A stretch of 64,000 nucleotides of DNA from Mycolicibacterium rufum. Lineage in GTDB: Bacteria > Actinomycetota > Actinomycetes > Mycobacteriales > Mycobacteriaceae. A program made the position numbers and the translations under genes. Shown one piece after another: positions 16,916-24,280 of this stretch. The notes under the pieces are model-generated. The model was not told the origin of the DNA and ran no database searches. It was given only the letters and a program-made list of their open reading frames with translations. Location: contig NZ_CP092427.2 of assembly GCF_022374875.2 (NCBI RefSeq), forward strand, positions 4,030,001-4,094,000, written 5' to 3'. Each line of letters starts with the position of its first letter. The first letter of the stretch is position 1.

Positions 16916-17641
16916 ATGCCCGGCACGACGATCTATCTCAAGGCGTGTGTCAACGGTGCGCGCACGCCCGACGAGCATCCCGCGCTGCCGGTGACCCCCC
17001 AGCAGCTGGCGGCGGAGACGGTCGCCGCGCACGCCGCAGGCGCCCGGGCGGTGCACCTGCACCCGAAGAACGCTGACGGCACCGACTCGCTGCGGGCGTC
17101 CGACGTCGAGGCCGCGGTGGTCGCGGTGCGCCAGGCGGCGCCGGGGCTGCCGCTCGGGGTCACGACGGGCTTCTGGGCGCTGCCCGACGCCGCGCAGCGT
17201 CTGCGGGCGATCGAGAGCTGGTCGGTGCTGCCCGACTTCGCGTCGGTGAACTGGCACGAGCCGGGCGCGGCGGAGCTCGCGGAGCTGCTGCTGAGCCGCG
17301 GCGTCGGCGTCGAGGCGGGGATCTTCCACGCCGAGGCGGCCGAGTCGTGGGCCGCGTCCGCGGTGGCGCCGCACTGTCTGCGGGTGATGGTCGAACTGGG
17401 CGCCGACGGTGACGTGGCCACTGCCGACGAGATCCTCGCGGTGGTGGCCGCTGCGGGCTCGCGGGCGCCGACCCTGCTGCACGGGCTCGACGACAGCTGC
17501 TGGCCGCTGCTGCAGCACGCGGGTGCGCGCGGGCTGCAGGCGCGCATCGGGATGGAGGACACCCTGGCGCTGCCCGACGGTTCCCGCGCCGACGGCAACG
17601 CGGCGCTGGTCTCGGCCGCGGTCGGGCTGCTCAGTCGGTAG
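16916..17641 (+). CDS. 3-keto-5-aminohexanoate cleavage family (BKACE) protein
   Basis: This is a 241-residue TIM-barrel enzyme. It has the N-terminal YLKACVNGART motif, the zinc ligands H47-x-H49 (VHLHPK) and a C-terminal RIGMEDTL segment. BKACE enzymes are zinc-dependent and condense a beta-keto acid with acetyl-CoA to give acetoacetate and a new CoA thioester. It is shorter than typical members (270-310). The ATG at 16916 has GAGG nine bases upstream; an in-frame ATG at 16907 touches the same GAGG and is less likely. The 3' end overlaps the convergent cupin gene by 11 bases. The substrate is not predictable from sequence. Confidence 0.85.
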   Translation: MPGTTIYLKACVNGARTPDEHPALPVTPQQLAAETVAAHAAGARAVHLHPKNADGTDSLRASDVEAAVVAVRQAAPGLPLGVTTGFWALPDAAQRLRAIESWSVLPDFASVNWHEPGAAELAELLLSRGVGVEAGIFHAEAAESWAASAVAPHCLRVMVELGADGDVATADEILAVVAAAGSRAPTLLHGLDDSCWPLLQHAGARGLQARIGMEDTLALPDGSRADGNAALVSAAVGLLSR

Positions 17642-18077
17642 GCGCGCCGAGGGCGAAGTCGGCGAAGTCGAAACCGGGGACGACGACGCAGCTGACGAGA
17701 CAGGGTTGATCGTCGCGCGGGCGGGCGCGCTGCCAGTGACCGGGCGGCACCACGAACTGCGGGGTCTCGCCGGCCATGATGTCCGCCCCCAGCAGCTGGG
17801 TGGTGGCGGTGTCCTGCTCCGCGCCGACCTCCAGCAGCAGCGGCCCGCCCGAGTGGTAGAGCCACAACTCGGCGCTGCGCACGGTGTGCCAAGCCGACTG
17901 CTGACCGGGCATGAGCAGGAACAGGATCGCCGTTCCGGCGTTGCGGCTTCCCGAGTAATCCGGCGGCAGAGCCGACTCCGGCACCGTCAGCTCGCTGCGC
18001 CACGTCTCGGTGTACCAGCCGCCCTCGGGGTGCGGGGAAAGGTCCAGCCGACGCGCCCATTCAGGGAGATCGCTCAT
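17631..18077 (-). CDS. DUF985 cupin family protein
   Basis: This is a 148-residue single-domain cupin of the DUF985 type. It begins LDLSPHPEGGWYTETWRS, continues with LFLLMPGQQSAWHTVRSAELW, which carries the metal-binding histidine and glutamate, and has VVPPGHWQRA in the second cupin motif. The family is widespread, small and of unproven function; sugar or nucleotide-sugar binding has been proposed. It overlaps the convergent BKACE gene by 11 bases at its 3' end and is divergent from a membrane protein gene. Confidence 0.88.
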   Translation of the reverse strand: MSDLPEWARRLDLSPHPEGGWYTETWRSELTVPESALPPDYSGSRNAGTAILFLLMPGQQSAWHTVRSAELWLYHSGGPLLLEVGAEQDTATTQLLGADIMAGETPQFVVPPGHWQRARPRDDQPCLVSCVVVPGFDFADFALGAPTD

Positions 18078-18102
18078 CGGCTCACCCTAGTAGTCTTTGC
18101 CC

Positions 18103-18549
18103 ATGTCTCGCGCCCGTCCCGGCTGGCTGGTGGCGCTGTGTGCGCTGGTCGTGGCCGTGAGCGCGTGGCTTCCGTGGCTCACGTCGTCGGCCGACGGGGG
18201 TGGCCGGGCCAACGGCATCGGTGGTGTCGCGGGCGTGATGCCGGTCCCACCGCCGGGGTTCGGGGTGGGTCAGCTCGTGGTGCTGCTGGCGTCGTCTCTG
18301 GTGGTGGCCGGCGCGATGGCGGCGCGCGACATCTCCGCGCGGATGGCTTCGACTGTCGCACTGGCGATTTCGGTGATCCTGGTGGTGCTGGCCGTGTGGT
18401 ACTACCGGCTCTACGTGTATCCGCCGGTGTCGGCGGGTTACGGGCTCTACGTCGCGGGAGGGGTCGCGGTGGCCGCGGCGCTCCTGTCGGTGTGGACGAT
18501 GCTCGCCGCGTGGAGGCGATCCGTGCCGGCTACCGGAGGGCTGCGGTGA
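18103..18549 (+). CDS. Small membrane protein with about four transmembrane segments
   Basis: This is a 148-residue hydrophobic protein. Transmembrane stretches are visible near residues 7-25, 50-70, 80-105 and 115-135. A short polar loop after the first helix ends in VPPPGFGVGQL. This resembles actinobacterial conserved membrane proteins of unknown function. ATG at 18103 is preferred over a TTG six bases upstream. The stop overlaps the GTG of the following acetyltransferase gene by four bases, so the two are coupled. I do not recognise a specific family. Confidence 0.8.
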   Translation: MSRARPGWLVALCALVVAVSAWLPWLTSSADGGGRANGIGGVAGVMPVPPPGFGVGQLVVLLASSLVVAGAMAARDISARMASTVALAISVILVVLAVWYYRLYVYPPVSAGYGLYVAGGVAVAAALLSVWTMLAAWRRSVPATGGLR

Positions 18550-19142
18550 GCGGCTTCGTACAACCGGTCACGCTGGCGGGCGAGCGCTGGGTGACGCTGG
18601 AACCCCTGCGCCGCGATCATCTCCGCGAGATCGACGCGCTCGCCGCCGACGGAGAACTGGGCCGGCTCTGGTACACCGGTGCGCCGAAAGCCGGCGCCGC
18701 TGGGCAGTGGCTCGAGGCGCGGCTGGCGGTGCAGGCGCCCGAGACAGGACTGACGTTGGTGGTGCGCGGCCGCGACGGCGCGATGATCGGTTCGTCGAGC
18801 TACATGAACGTCGACGGCCCCAACCGCAGGCTGGAGATCGGCAACACCTGGTATGCCGCTGCGGCACGGCGCACCGGCGTCAACACCGAGACCAAACTGC
18901 TGATGCTGGGCCATGCCTTCGACGAATGGGGTTGTGTCGCGGTCGAATTCCGCACGCACTTCTTCAACGCCGCCAGCCGGGCCGCGATCGAGCGGCTGGG
19001 CGCCAAGCAGGACGGCATCCTGCGCAGCCACCAACTGTTGCCGGACGGCTCGCGGCGCGACACGGTGGTGTACTCGATCCTCGACATCGAGTGGCCCGCC
19101 GTGCGGTCCAACCTGCGCTTCCGGTTGGACCGCGACAGCTGA
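18546..19142 (+). CDS. GNAT family N-acetyltransferase (RimJ/RimL-like)
   Basis: This is a 198-residue acetyltransferase. The early VTLEPLRRDHL segment, the LEIGNTWYAAAARRTGVNTETK acetyl-CoA-binding region and the late NAASRAAIERLGAKQDGILR motif are typical of the RimJ/RimL branch. That branch acetylates protein N-termini or small amines with acetyl-CoA. The GTG start overlaps the upstream membrane protein stop (GTGA). A perfect 10-bp inverted repeat lies inside its last 40 bases. The acceptor is unknown. Confidence 0.88.
   Translation: MSGFVQPVTLAGERWVTLEPLRRDHLREIDALAADGELGRLWYTGAPKAGAAGQWLEARLAVQAPETGLTLVVRGRDGAMIGSSSYMNVDGPNRRLEIGNTWYAAAARRTGVNTETKLLMLGHAFDEWGCVAVEFRTHFFNAASRAAIERLGAKQDGILRSHQLLPDGSRRDTVVYSILDIEWPAVRSNLRFRLDRDS
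19104..19132 (+). terminator. Stem-loop inside the 3' end of the acetyltransferase gene
   Basis: CGGTCCAACC at 19104-19113 pairs perfectly with GGTTGGACCG at 19123-19132 across a nine-base loop, ten bases before the stop codon. No T-run follows. It could assist termination before the convergent gene at 19185. A related GCGGTCCAACCGG arm occurs in the hairpin at 22205. Confidence 0.4.
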
Positions 19143-19184
19143 GCGTGTCCAAAAACCCTGTGTGACAACGACTTCCGTGCGTCA

Positions 19185-19910
19185 TCAGGCCTGCGGGGTG
19201 GCGCCCCGTTCGGCGGGCAGCGGTGGAGTGCTCGGCGCGGGCGCCTGACCGGGCCCGGGCTCCTGACCGGCCGGGCCACCCTGGGTCGGCGGCGGCGGCG
19301 GAGCCTGCCCGCCGGGTGCCCCCGGGCCGCCGGGGTCTTGGGGGCCACCGGGGGGAGGCGGGGGAGGATCCTGCGGACCCGGGCCGCCCGGACCCCCGGG
19401 GCCGCCGTCGCGAGCTCCCGGACCACCCGGCCCTCCGTGGTCTCGCGGGCCGCCGTCGGGACCGCCCGGCCCGTGGTGGCGTCCCGGACCGTCCGGACCC
19501 CGGCCCGGGCCGTCGGGACCCCAACCCGGTCCACCCCGCCCATCCGATCCGTCCGGACCCCAACCCGGTCCGCCCGGAAGAGGCGGCGGCGCCGCCGGTT
19601 GGGCGACGGACGCGCTGCCGAGCGACAGCGACATCGTCGGGTGGGCGTCGAACAGGGTGCCGCCGAGGAACCCGATCACCAGGCCGGCCGCGGCAGCGCC
19701 GAGGGCGGCACCGACCGGGTGCCTGCGGGCGGGCTCGCGGACGGCTGCCCAGCGTCCTCGGGTCGGTCCGGCCGGCGTCGGATCGGCCGCCGGTGCGGCG
19801 TACCCGGGCTCCGCAGGGTGTGGAGTTTCGGGGATGCGGTCGGTCTCGGAGGAGTCGTCGGTGTACTCGTCGTCCATCCGATCCTGGTGCGGGCGCTCAT
19901 CGTTGGCCAT
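19185..19910 (-). CDS. Proline/glycine-rich single-pass membrane protein
   Basis: This is a 241-residue protein in three parts: an acidic cytoplasmic N-terminus of about 75 residues, one transmembrane helix (GAALGAAAAGLVIGFLGG), and an external tail of about 130 residues. The tail is almost entirely proline, glycine, aspartate and arginine, including two GPGWGPDG repeats and poly-proline runs. The start is supported by GAAAGAGG upstream. It is divergent from a response regulator whose sensor kinase carries a similar proline-rich external segment, so a shared function at the envelope is likely. I do not recognise a catalytic domain. Confidence 0.8.
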   Translation of the reverse strand: MANDERPHQDRMDDEYTDDSSETDRIPETPHPAEPGYAAPAADPTPAGPTRGRWAAVREPARRHPVGAALGAAAAGLVIGFLGGTLFDAHPTMSLSLGSASVAQPAAPPPLPGGPGWGPDGSDGRGGPGWGPDGPGRGPDGPGRHHGPGGPDGGPRDHGGPGGPGARDGGPGGPGGPGPQDPPPPPPGGPQDPGGPGAPGGQAPPPPPTQGGPAGQEPGPGQAPAPSTPPLPAERGATPQA

Positions 19911-19965
19911 GGGACCTCTTTCGTCGTCGGGACCTGAACTGATCGCGACGCTAGAGCGCGGCCAT

Positions 19966-20015
19966 GAAGCCAACCTGAAGATCGCCGCCTGCACCGGACT
20001 CTTCAGGTCGGCTTC
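19966..20015. promoter_or_regulatory. Dyad operator with 11-bp-spaced half-sites between divergent genes
   Basis: GAAGCCAACCTGAAG at 19966-19980 is mirrored by CTTCAGGTCGGCTTC at 20001-20015 with 14 of 15 positions matching. Within the arms TGAAG recurs at 11-base spacing (19965, 19976) and CTTCA at 11-base spacing (20001, 20012), the helical-turn spacing of OmpR-family sites. It sits 26 bases before the response regulator start and 56 before the divergent proline-rich gene, so the regulator probably controls both. Confidence 0.75.
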
Positions 20016-20040
20016 AGGAAGCCCCGGCCAGAATGGACGC

Positions 20041-20739
20041 ATGGCCGCCCCCTCGGACCCCGACCGCGTCGCAGCGCGCGTGCTGGTGGTCGAGGACTCC
20101 CTCGCGATCCGCGAGATGGTGGTCGAGGCTCTCGTGTCGGCCGGGTACGCCGCCGACGGCCGCGTCGACGGCGACGGCATCGAGCAGGCGCTCGACGGGT
20201 ACCGCCCGGACCTGGTCATCCTCGACGTCATGCTGCCCGGCCGCGACGGCTTCGCGCTGGCCGACGTCGTCCGGCAATGGGGTGACGCCGGGCTGATCAT
20301 GCTGACCGCCCGCGACGGCCTCGCCGATCGCGTGCGGGGCCTCGACGGTGGCGCCGACGACTACGTGGTGAAACCGTTCGAGGTGCCCGAACTGGTGTCG
20401 CGCGTCGGCGCGGTGCTGCGTCGGCGCGGCCGCCTACCCGACACCGTGCAGACGGGTGACCTCGTGGTCGACCGCGGGGCCGGCATCGCCTCGCGCGCCG
20501 GCGCGCCGCTCGAGTTGACCGCCACCGAGTTCCGGCTGCTCGACTTCCTGCTCGATCAGCGGGGCCGCATCGTCAGTGCGCACCAGATCCTCAACGCGGT
20601 CTGGGGTTACGCCTCCTATGACGACAACCTGGTGCACGTTCACATCAGCAGCCTGCGCCGCAAGATGGAGGCCCACGGCCCGCGGATCCTGCACACCGTG
20701 CGCGGCATCGGGTACCGGCTGCAGGCCCCGGCCCGGTGA
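20041..20739 (+). CDS. OmpR/PhoB family response regulator
   Basis: This is a 232-residue protein with an N-terminal receiver domain: the acidic pair VVEDS, phosphoacceptor D62 in VILDVMLPG, threonine in MLTARDG and lysine in VVKPFE. A C-terminal winged helix (LTATEFRLLDFLLDQRGRIVS, VHISSLRRKM, VRGIGYRL) follows. The ATG is followed immediately by coding sequence with no clear ribosome site. The stop overlaps the sensor kinase start by four bases. It probably binds the dyad at 19966-20015. I could not assign it to a named mycobacterial system such as PhoP, MprA or TcrX with confidence. Confidence 0.93.
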   Translation: MAAPSDPDRVAARVLVVEDSLAIREMVVEALVSAGYAADGRVDGDGIEQALDGYRPDLVILDVMLPGRDGFALADVVRQWGDAGLIMLTARDGLADRVRGLDGGADDYVVKPFEVPELVSRVGAVLRRRGRLPDTVQTGDLVVDRGAGIASRAGAPLELTATEFRLLDFLLDQRGRIVSAHQILNAVWGYASYDDNLVHVHISSLRRKMEAHGPRILHTVRGIGYRLQAPAR

Positions 20740-22196
20740 GTCCCGCCACCGCGACGCCGTCGCTGCAGCGCCGGGCCGTCATCGCCGTGCTGGCGTTCCT
20801 TGCGGTGCTGCTCGTCGCGCTCGGCGTGGTGATCGACGTGCTGATCGGGGCCCAGGCCCGCCGGGACCTCAACGACCGCCTGCAGGCAGGCGTCGCCCGA
20901 GTCGACGCCCTGGCCCGGGCGGGCGCGCCGCCGTGGCAGTGGGCCGCCGAGGTCGACGGCGGAGGCATCCGCGCGGCAGTCGTCACCGCCGACGGCACCC
21001 GCTACGGCGATCCGGCCATCGACCCCGACACCGCGACCGGCGAGGCCGTCCCTCCGCCTCCGCCACCCGGTCCGCCGGACCGCGACCGGGGCCCGGGACG
21101 CCCGGACAGACCCCGGCCGCCTCCGCCGCCGGCAGGGAGCGCGACGGCGATCGAGCACCGGCTGCCCGACGGCAGCCGGCTGATCCTGGTGGCAGACACC
21201 ACGGCGACGTCGGCCCTGCTCCGACAACTGCGCATCCTCATGGTGGTCGCCGGAGTCGGCGTGCTCGTCGTCACCGCGGTGGGGGTGGCGCTGATCGCAC
21301 GCGCCACCATGCTGCCGCTGACCCGGCTGACCCAGGTCGCCGAATCCATCGCTGCGGGTGATCGCGGCCGCCGCCTGCGCCCCGATCGACCGGACACCGA
21401 ACTTGGCCGGGCGGCACAGGCTTTCGACGTCATGGTCGACGCGCTGGAGTACTCCGAGAGCCGGGCGCACAGCTCGGCACAGACGGCCGCGCACGCCGAG
21501 GCGGCGACCCGGCGCTTCCTCGCCGACGCCGCTCATGAACTCCGCACGCCGATCGCCGGAATACTCGCCGCCGCCGACCAGCTGACCGCGGCGGCGGTGC
21601 AACACGATGATCCCGAGTCGGCCCGGCAACGACATCGCGCCGAGCTGGTGCTCAGTGAGGCCCGCCGCGCCGGGCGGCTGGTCGCCGACATGCTCGAGCT
21701 CAGCCGCATCGATGCCGGCTCGCCGCTGGACCTGCAGCCGTGCGATCTGGCAGTGCTCGCCGACGCCGAGCGGGACCGCAGCGCCATCCTGGCCCCGGGC
21801 CTGGAGATCCGGCGCAGCGGCGACGCCGCGCTGTCCGTCGTCGCCGACCCCCAGCGTGTCGTGCAGATCCTCGCCAATCTCGTCGACAACGCGCGCCGCC
21901 ACACTCCCGCGGGCGGCACCGTCGCCATCGACGCGCGTGCCGCAGGCGGCCGCGCGTTTCTCACGGTCACCGACACCGGTCCCGGTGTCCCCGACGATCA
22001 GCGCGAGCGCATCTTCGAACGACTGGTTCGCCTCGACGAAGCCCGCGACCGCGATCGTGGTGGCGCCGGGCTGGGTCTGTCCATCGCGCGGGCCCTGGCG
22101 CGGGCACACGGCGGAGATCTCGTGAACGTGCCGCACCGGCCCGGCGCGCGGTTCGTCTTGACGCTGCCGCTCCGCCGGCAGGCGGCCGGCGGCTGA
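20736..22196 (+). CDS. Sensor histidine kinase with proline-rich external segment
   Basis: The 486-residue membrane kinase has a first transmembrane helix near 13-37 and an external domain of about 120 residues. That domain contains a proline/arginine-rich stretch (VPPPPPPGPPDRDRGPG and onward). A second helix near 168-190 precedes a HAMP region. The H-box is FLADAAHELRTP with H267, followed by N-box LVDNARRHTP and ATP loops DTGPGVP and GGAGLGLSIA. It phosphorylates the regulator encoded just upstream (GTGA overlap). The proline-rich insert is unusual in a sensor domain and matches the composition of the divergent membrane protein. Confidence 0.93.
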   Translation: MSPATATPSLQRRAVIAVLAFLAVLLVALGVVIDVLIGAQARRDLNDRLQAGVARVDALARAGAPPWQWAAEVDGGGIRAAVVTADGTRYGDPAIDPDTATGEAVPPPPPPGPPDRDRGPGRPDRPRPPPPPAGSATAIEHRLPDGSRLILVADTTATSALLRQLRILMVVAGVGVLVVTAVGVALIARATMLPLTRLTQVAESIAAGDRGRRLRPDRPDTELGRAAQAFDVMVDALEYSESRAHSSAQTAAHAEAATRRFLADAAHELRTPIAGILAAADQLTAAAVQHDDPESARQRHRAELVLSEARRAGRLVADMLELSRIDAGSPLDLQPCDLAVLADAERDRSAILAPGLEIRRSGDAALSVVADPQRVVQILANLVDNARRHTPAGGTVAIDARAAGGRAFLTVTDTGPGVPDDQRERIFERLVRLDEARDRDRGGAGLGLSIARALARAHGGDLVNVPHRPGARFVLTLPLRRQAAGG

Positions 22197-22204
22197 GCGC
22201 TGAG

Positions 22205-22252
22205 GGAGTCGTGCGGTCCAACCGGCGAATCCGGCTGGACCGCAACGACTCC
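22205..22252. terminator. Long stem-loop between convergent genes
   Basis: GGAGTCGTGCGGTCCAACCGG at its left edge pairs with the right arm ending CGCAACGACTCC; there is one bulged base, one G-U pair and a five-base loop. It lies between the kinase stop and the convergent hsp20 stop and can serve both directions. Confidence 0.75.
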
Positions 22253-22262
22253 GGTGATCGAA

Positions 22263-22712
22263 CTACTCGGCGTCGACCGTGGTCGGCGAAATGGACGCCT
22301 GAGAGCCGGCGTGGGTGATCTCCACCTTGCGGGGCTTCGCCCGCTCCGCGACGGGGATCGTCACCGTCAACACCCCGTTCTCGTAGGTCGCCGAGATGGC
22401 CCCGGCGTCGATTCCGTCGCCGAGCGCGAGCTGCCTGCGGTAACCGCCGAAGAACCGCTCGTTGGCGAGCCACTGCGCCGATTCGTCGGACCGCGCGGTG
22501 CGGTGCGCCGAGATCGTCAGCGTGCCGTTGTCGACGTTGACATCGACCGAGCCGGGGTCGACACCGGGCAGATCGGCGGTGAGCACATAGTGGTCGTCGA
22601 TCTTGCAGAGGTCCATCGGCATGAAACGGGGAACGCGATTCGATCCGGTCTGGCTGGTCAGCAAGCCCCGGGTCAGAGCATCAAGGTCACTGAACGGATC
22701 AAAGCGGAGCAC
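22263..22712 (-). CDS. Hsp20 / alpha-crystallin family small heat-shock protein
   Basis: This is a 149-residue small heat-shock protein, an ATP-independent holdase. The N-terminus FDPFSDLDALTRGLL is followed by the alpha-crystallin domain: DHYVLTADLPGVDPGSVDVNV, GTLTISAHR, FFGGYRRQLAL. It ends with ENGVLTVTIPV, the family's conserved last strand. The GTG start is preceded by a strong AGGAGGT eight bases away. Upstream lies a CIRCE element overlapping a good promoter and a GC hairpin in the leader, so heat induction through HrcA is very likely. Confidence 0.93.
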   Translation of the reverse strand: MLRFDPFSDLDALTRGLLTSQTGSNRVPRFMPMDLCKIDDHYVLTADLPGVDPGSVDVNVDNGTLTISAHRTARSDESAQWLANERFFGGYRRQLALGDGIDAGAISATYENGVLTVTIPVAERAKPRKVEITHAGSQASISPTTVDAE

Positions 22713-22739
22713 AGCAATCCACCTCCTACGTCACTCAGG

Positions 22740-22758
22740 GCCCGCCACCCTGGCGGGC
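22740..22758 (-). promoter_or_regulatory. Leader hairpin of hsp20
   Basis: GCCCGCCA and TGGCGGGC form a perfect 8-bp stem with a three-base loop in the 5' leader, 28 bases before the start codon. It could be an mRNA-stabilising or temperature-sensitive structure. Confidence 0.5.
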
Positions 22759-22781
22759 GACTAAATCACTGTGCACCTGCG

Positions 22782-22811
22782 AGATTAGCACTCGACATCG
22801 GAGAGTGCCAA
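22782..22811 (-). promoter_or_regulatory. CIRCE element (HrcA operator) embedding the hsp20 promoter
   Basis: On the minus strand TTGGCACTC, nine bases, then GAGTGCTAA (22811-22785) match the CIRCE consensus TTAGCACTC-N9-GAGTGCTAA with one difference. The same bases provide a -35 TTGGCA and a -10 TAATCT (22787-22782) 18 bases apart, so bound HrcA would directly block RNA polymerase. Confidence 0.93.
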
Positions 22812-22838
22812 GAAGAAATCCGCGACGATTTTCGGGGT

Positions 22839-23399
22839 TCAGCCCTGACCGGCGAGGTCCACCGCGTCGGTCGCGACGACACCGGCGGTGCGGCCGGGAG
22901 CGGCCTGATGGGCCCAATACAGATTCGTGTGGTCGATGACGGCCGGGACGGGGGGAGCACCCCACGCCGTCTTGTCCCCGGCGGTGTGCGCATCGGACAC
23001 CAACGTGACGTCGTAGCCGCGGGTGAAGGCACCGTGGAGTGTATTGCGCACGCAGGCATCGGTTTCCGCCCCGGTCACGACGAGCCGGCCGACGCCGCGG
23101 GCGGCCAGCGTCTGCTCCAGCGCGGTGTCCTCGAACGCGTCGCCGTAGTTCTTGTCGATGATCGGCTCTCCGTCGGCGGGCGACAGTTCGGACACGATGC
23201 GCCAGCCCTCGCTGCCGTAGGGGAGCCCGTCGTCGTGGTGGCGGACCCAGACCACAGGGGTTTCCGCACGGCGGGCGCGCTCCACCAGGGCGGCGATGTT
23301 GGCGATCACGGTGTCTCGCCGGTGGGCGCCGTCGACGACGACGTTCTGGACGTCGATGACGAGCAGGGCGGTGGCCGACCGTTTCCCGAGCGTGCTCAT
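22839..23399 (-). CDS. Isochorismatase-like cysteine hydrolase
   Basis: This is a 186-residue alpha/beta hydrolase of the isochorismatase/nicotinamidase superfamily. The catalytic triad is visible: D16 in LLVIDVQN, K83 in IIDKNYGDAF and C116 in TGAETDACVRNT. Members hydrolyse amides, ureido groups or vinyl ethers. The ATG overlaps the stop of the HxlR regulator gene by four bases, making it the last gene of the thiolase-carotenoid oxygenase operon. The true substrate is unknown. Confidence 0.9.
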   Translation of the reverse strand: MSTLGKRSATALLVIDVQNVVVDGAHRRDTVIANIAALVERARRAETPVVWVRHHDDGLPYGSEGWRIVSELSPADGEPIIDKNYGDAFEDTALEQTLAARGVGRLVVTGAETDACVRNTLHGAFTRGYDVTLVSDAHTAGDKTAWGAPPVPAVIDHTNLYWAHQAAPGRTAGVVATDAVDLAGQG

Positions 23400-24280
23400 G
23401 CCGTCATTATCTGCGACCCGCGCAGGCGTCCGCAGCACTGGTCGCACGCCAGGGCGGGGTGGAACCGCCGCCCGCAACCGCGGTGCGTCACCACCACCGC
23501 GGGCCCCTCGGGGTCGGGATACCAGCGTTGCGCCCACTCCAGCGCGCACACCAGCACGGGGAAGAACGCGCGGCCCTTCTCGGTCAGTCGGTACCGGCCG
23601 CCGTGGCTGCGCAGAATCCCTTCAGAGGTGAACGTCGCGAGTCGGTGGGCGACGGTTCCCGGCGGGGCGCCCAGTTCGGTCTGCAGGTCGGTGAACCGCT
23701 CGATGCCGACGAACGCGGCCACCAGCAGGGCGAACCCCCACCTGTCGCCGATGACGCTCATCGTCTGCGGGAACAGCGCGCCCGCCCCCGCGCGGCGGTC
23801 ACCCGAACGGCGCCGGTGCGTGGTCGACGGGGTGGAGCGTGCCCAGGATCCGCTCGGACCCCACTGCGCCACAACGTCTTTCTCGATCACCGTCGCTTCG
23901 CACGCGCGGCAGGTCAGTATCGGCGAGAAGTCGGCGCCGCAGGAAGTGTGCCGCATCGCGGGCAGCGCCGTGAGGTGCTCGGTGACCCAGGTGCGTTCCC
24001 ACTCCCAGACGGCGGTGAGCATCGGCCACAGTGACCGGCTCCTGGGTGTCACCGGGTACTCCGCGCGCGGCGGCCTGCTCTGGTATTCGCGACGGGCCAG
24101 CAGGTCCTCGGCGACCAGCGTGCGCAGCCGCGCCGACAGCACCGAGTGCGAGACCGGCAGCGCATCGGTGAACTCGCCGTACCGCGTGGCGCCGAGCAGT
24201 GCCTGCTGGACGATCAGCAGCGTCCACTCGTCGCCGAGGACTCCGAGCATCCGTGCGACGGCGTTCGGAGCGTTCGTCAC
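23396..24280 (-). CDS. Tandem HxlR-type transcriptional regulator with two cysteine motifs
   Basis: This 294-residue protein contains two HxlR/MarR-like winged-helix domains (about residues 8-110 and 165-255). The repeats share VLGDEWTLLIVQQAL / VIGDRWGFALLVAAF helices and the recognition region. Each domain is followed by the same short motif, H-x2-CG-x2-F-x-P-x-L-x-C-x2-C, seen as SCGADFSPILTCRACEA and GCGRRFHPALACDQCCG. This suggests an internal duplication with a zinc- or redox-binding knuckle on each half. The GTG start overlaps the carotenoid oxygenase stop (GTGA). It probably regulates its own operon; HxlR proteins often sense aldehydes or oxidants, which is only suggestive here. Confidence 0.88.
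   Translation of the reverse strand: MTNAPNAVARMLGVLGDEWTLLIVQQALLGATRYGEFTDALPVSHSVLSARLRTLVAEDLLARREYQSRPPRAEYPVTPRSRSLWPMLTAVWEWERTWVTEHLTALPAMRHTSCGADFSPILTCRACEATVIEKDVVAQWGPSGSWARSTPSTTHRRRSGDRRAGAGALFPQTMSVIGDRWGFALLVAAFVGIERFTDLQTELGAPPGTVAHRLATFTSEGILRSHGGRYRLTEKGRAFFPVLVCALEWAQRWYPDPEGPAVVVTHRGCGRRFHPALACDQCCGRLRGSQIMTA

Noticed and set aside
19185-19600. CRISPR or tandem-repeat array suggested by repeated GGACC/CCGGG blocks
   Set aside because: The blocks are codons of a Pro/Gly-rich protein with irregular spacing and no spacers.
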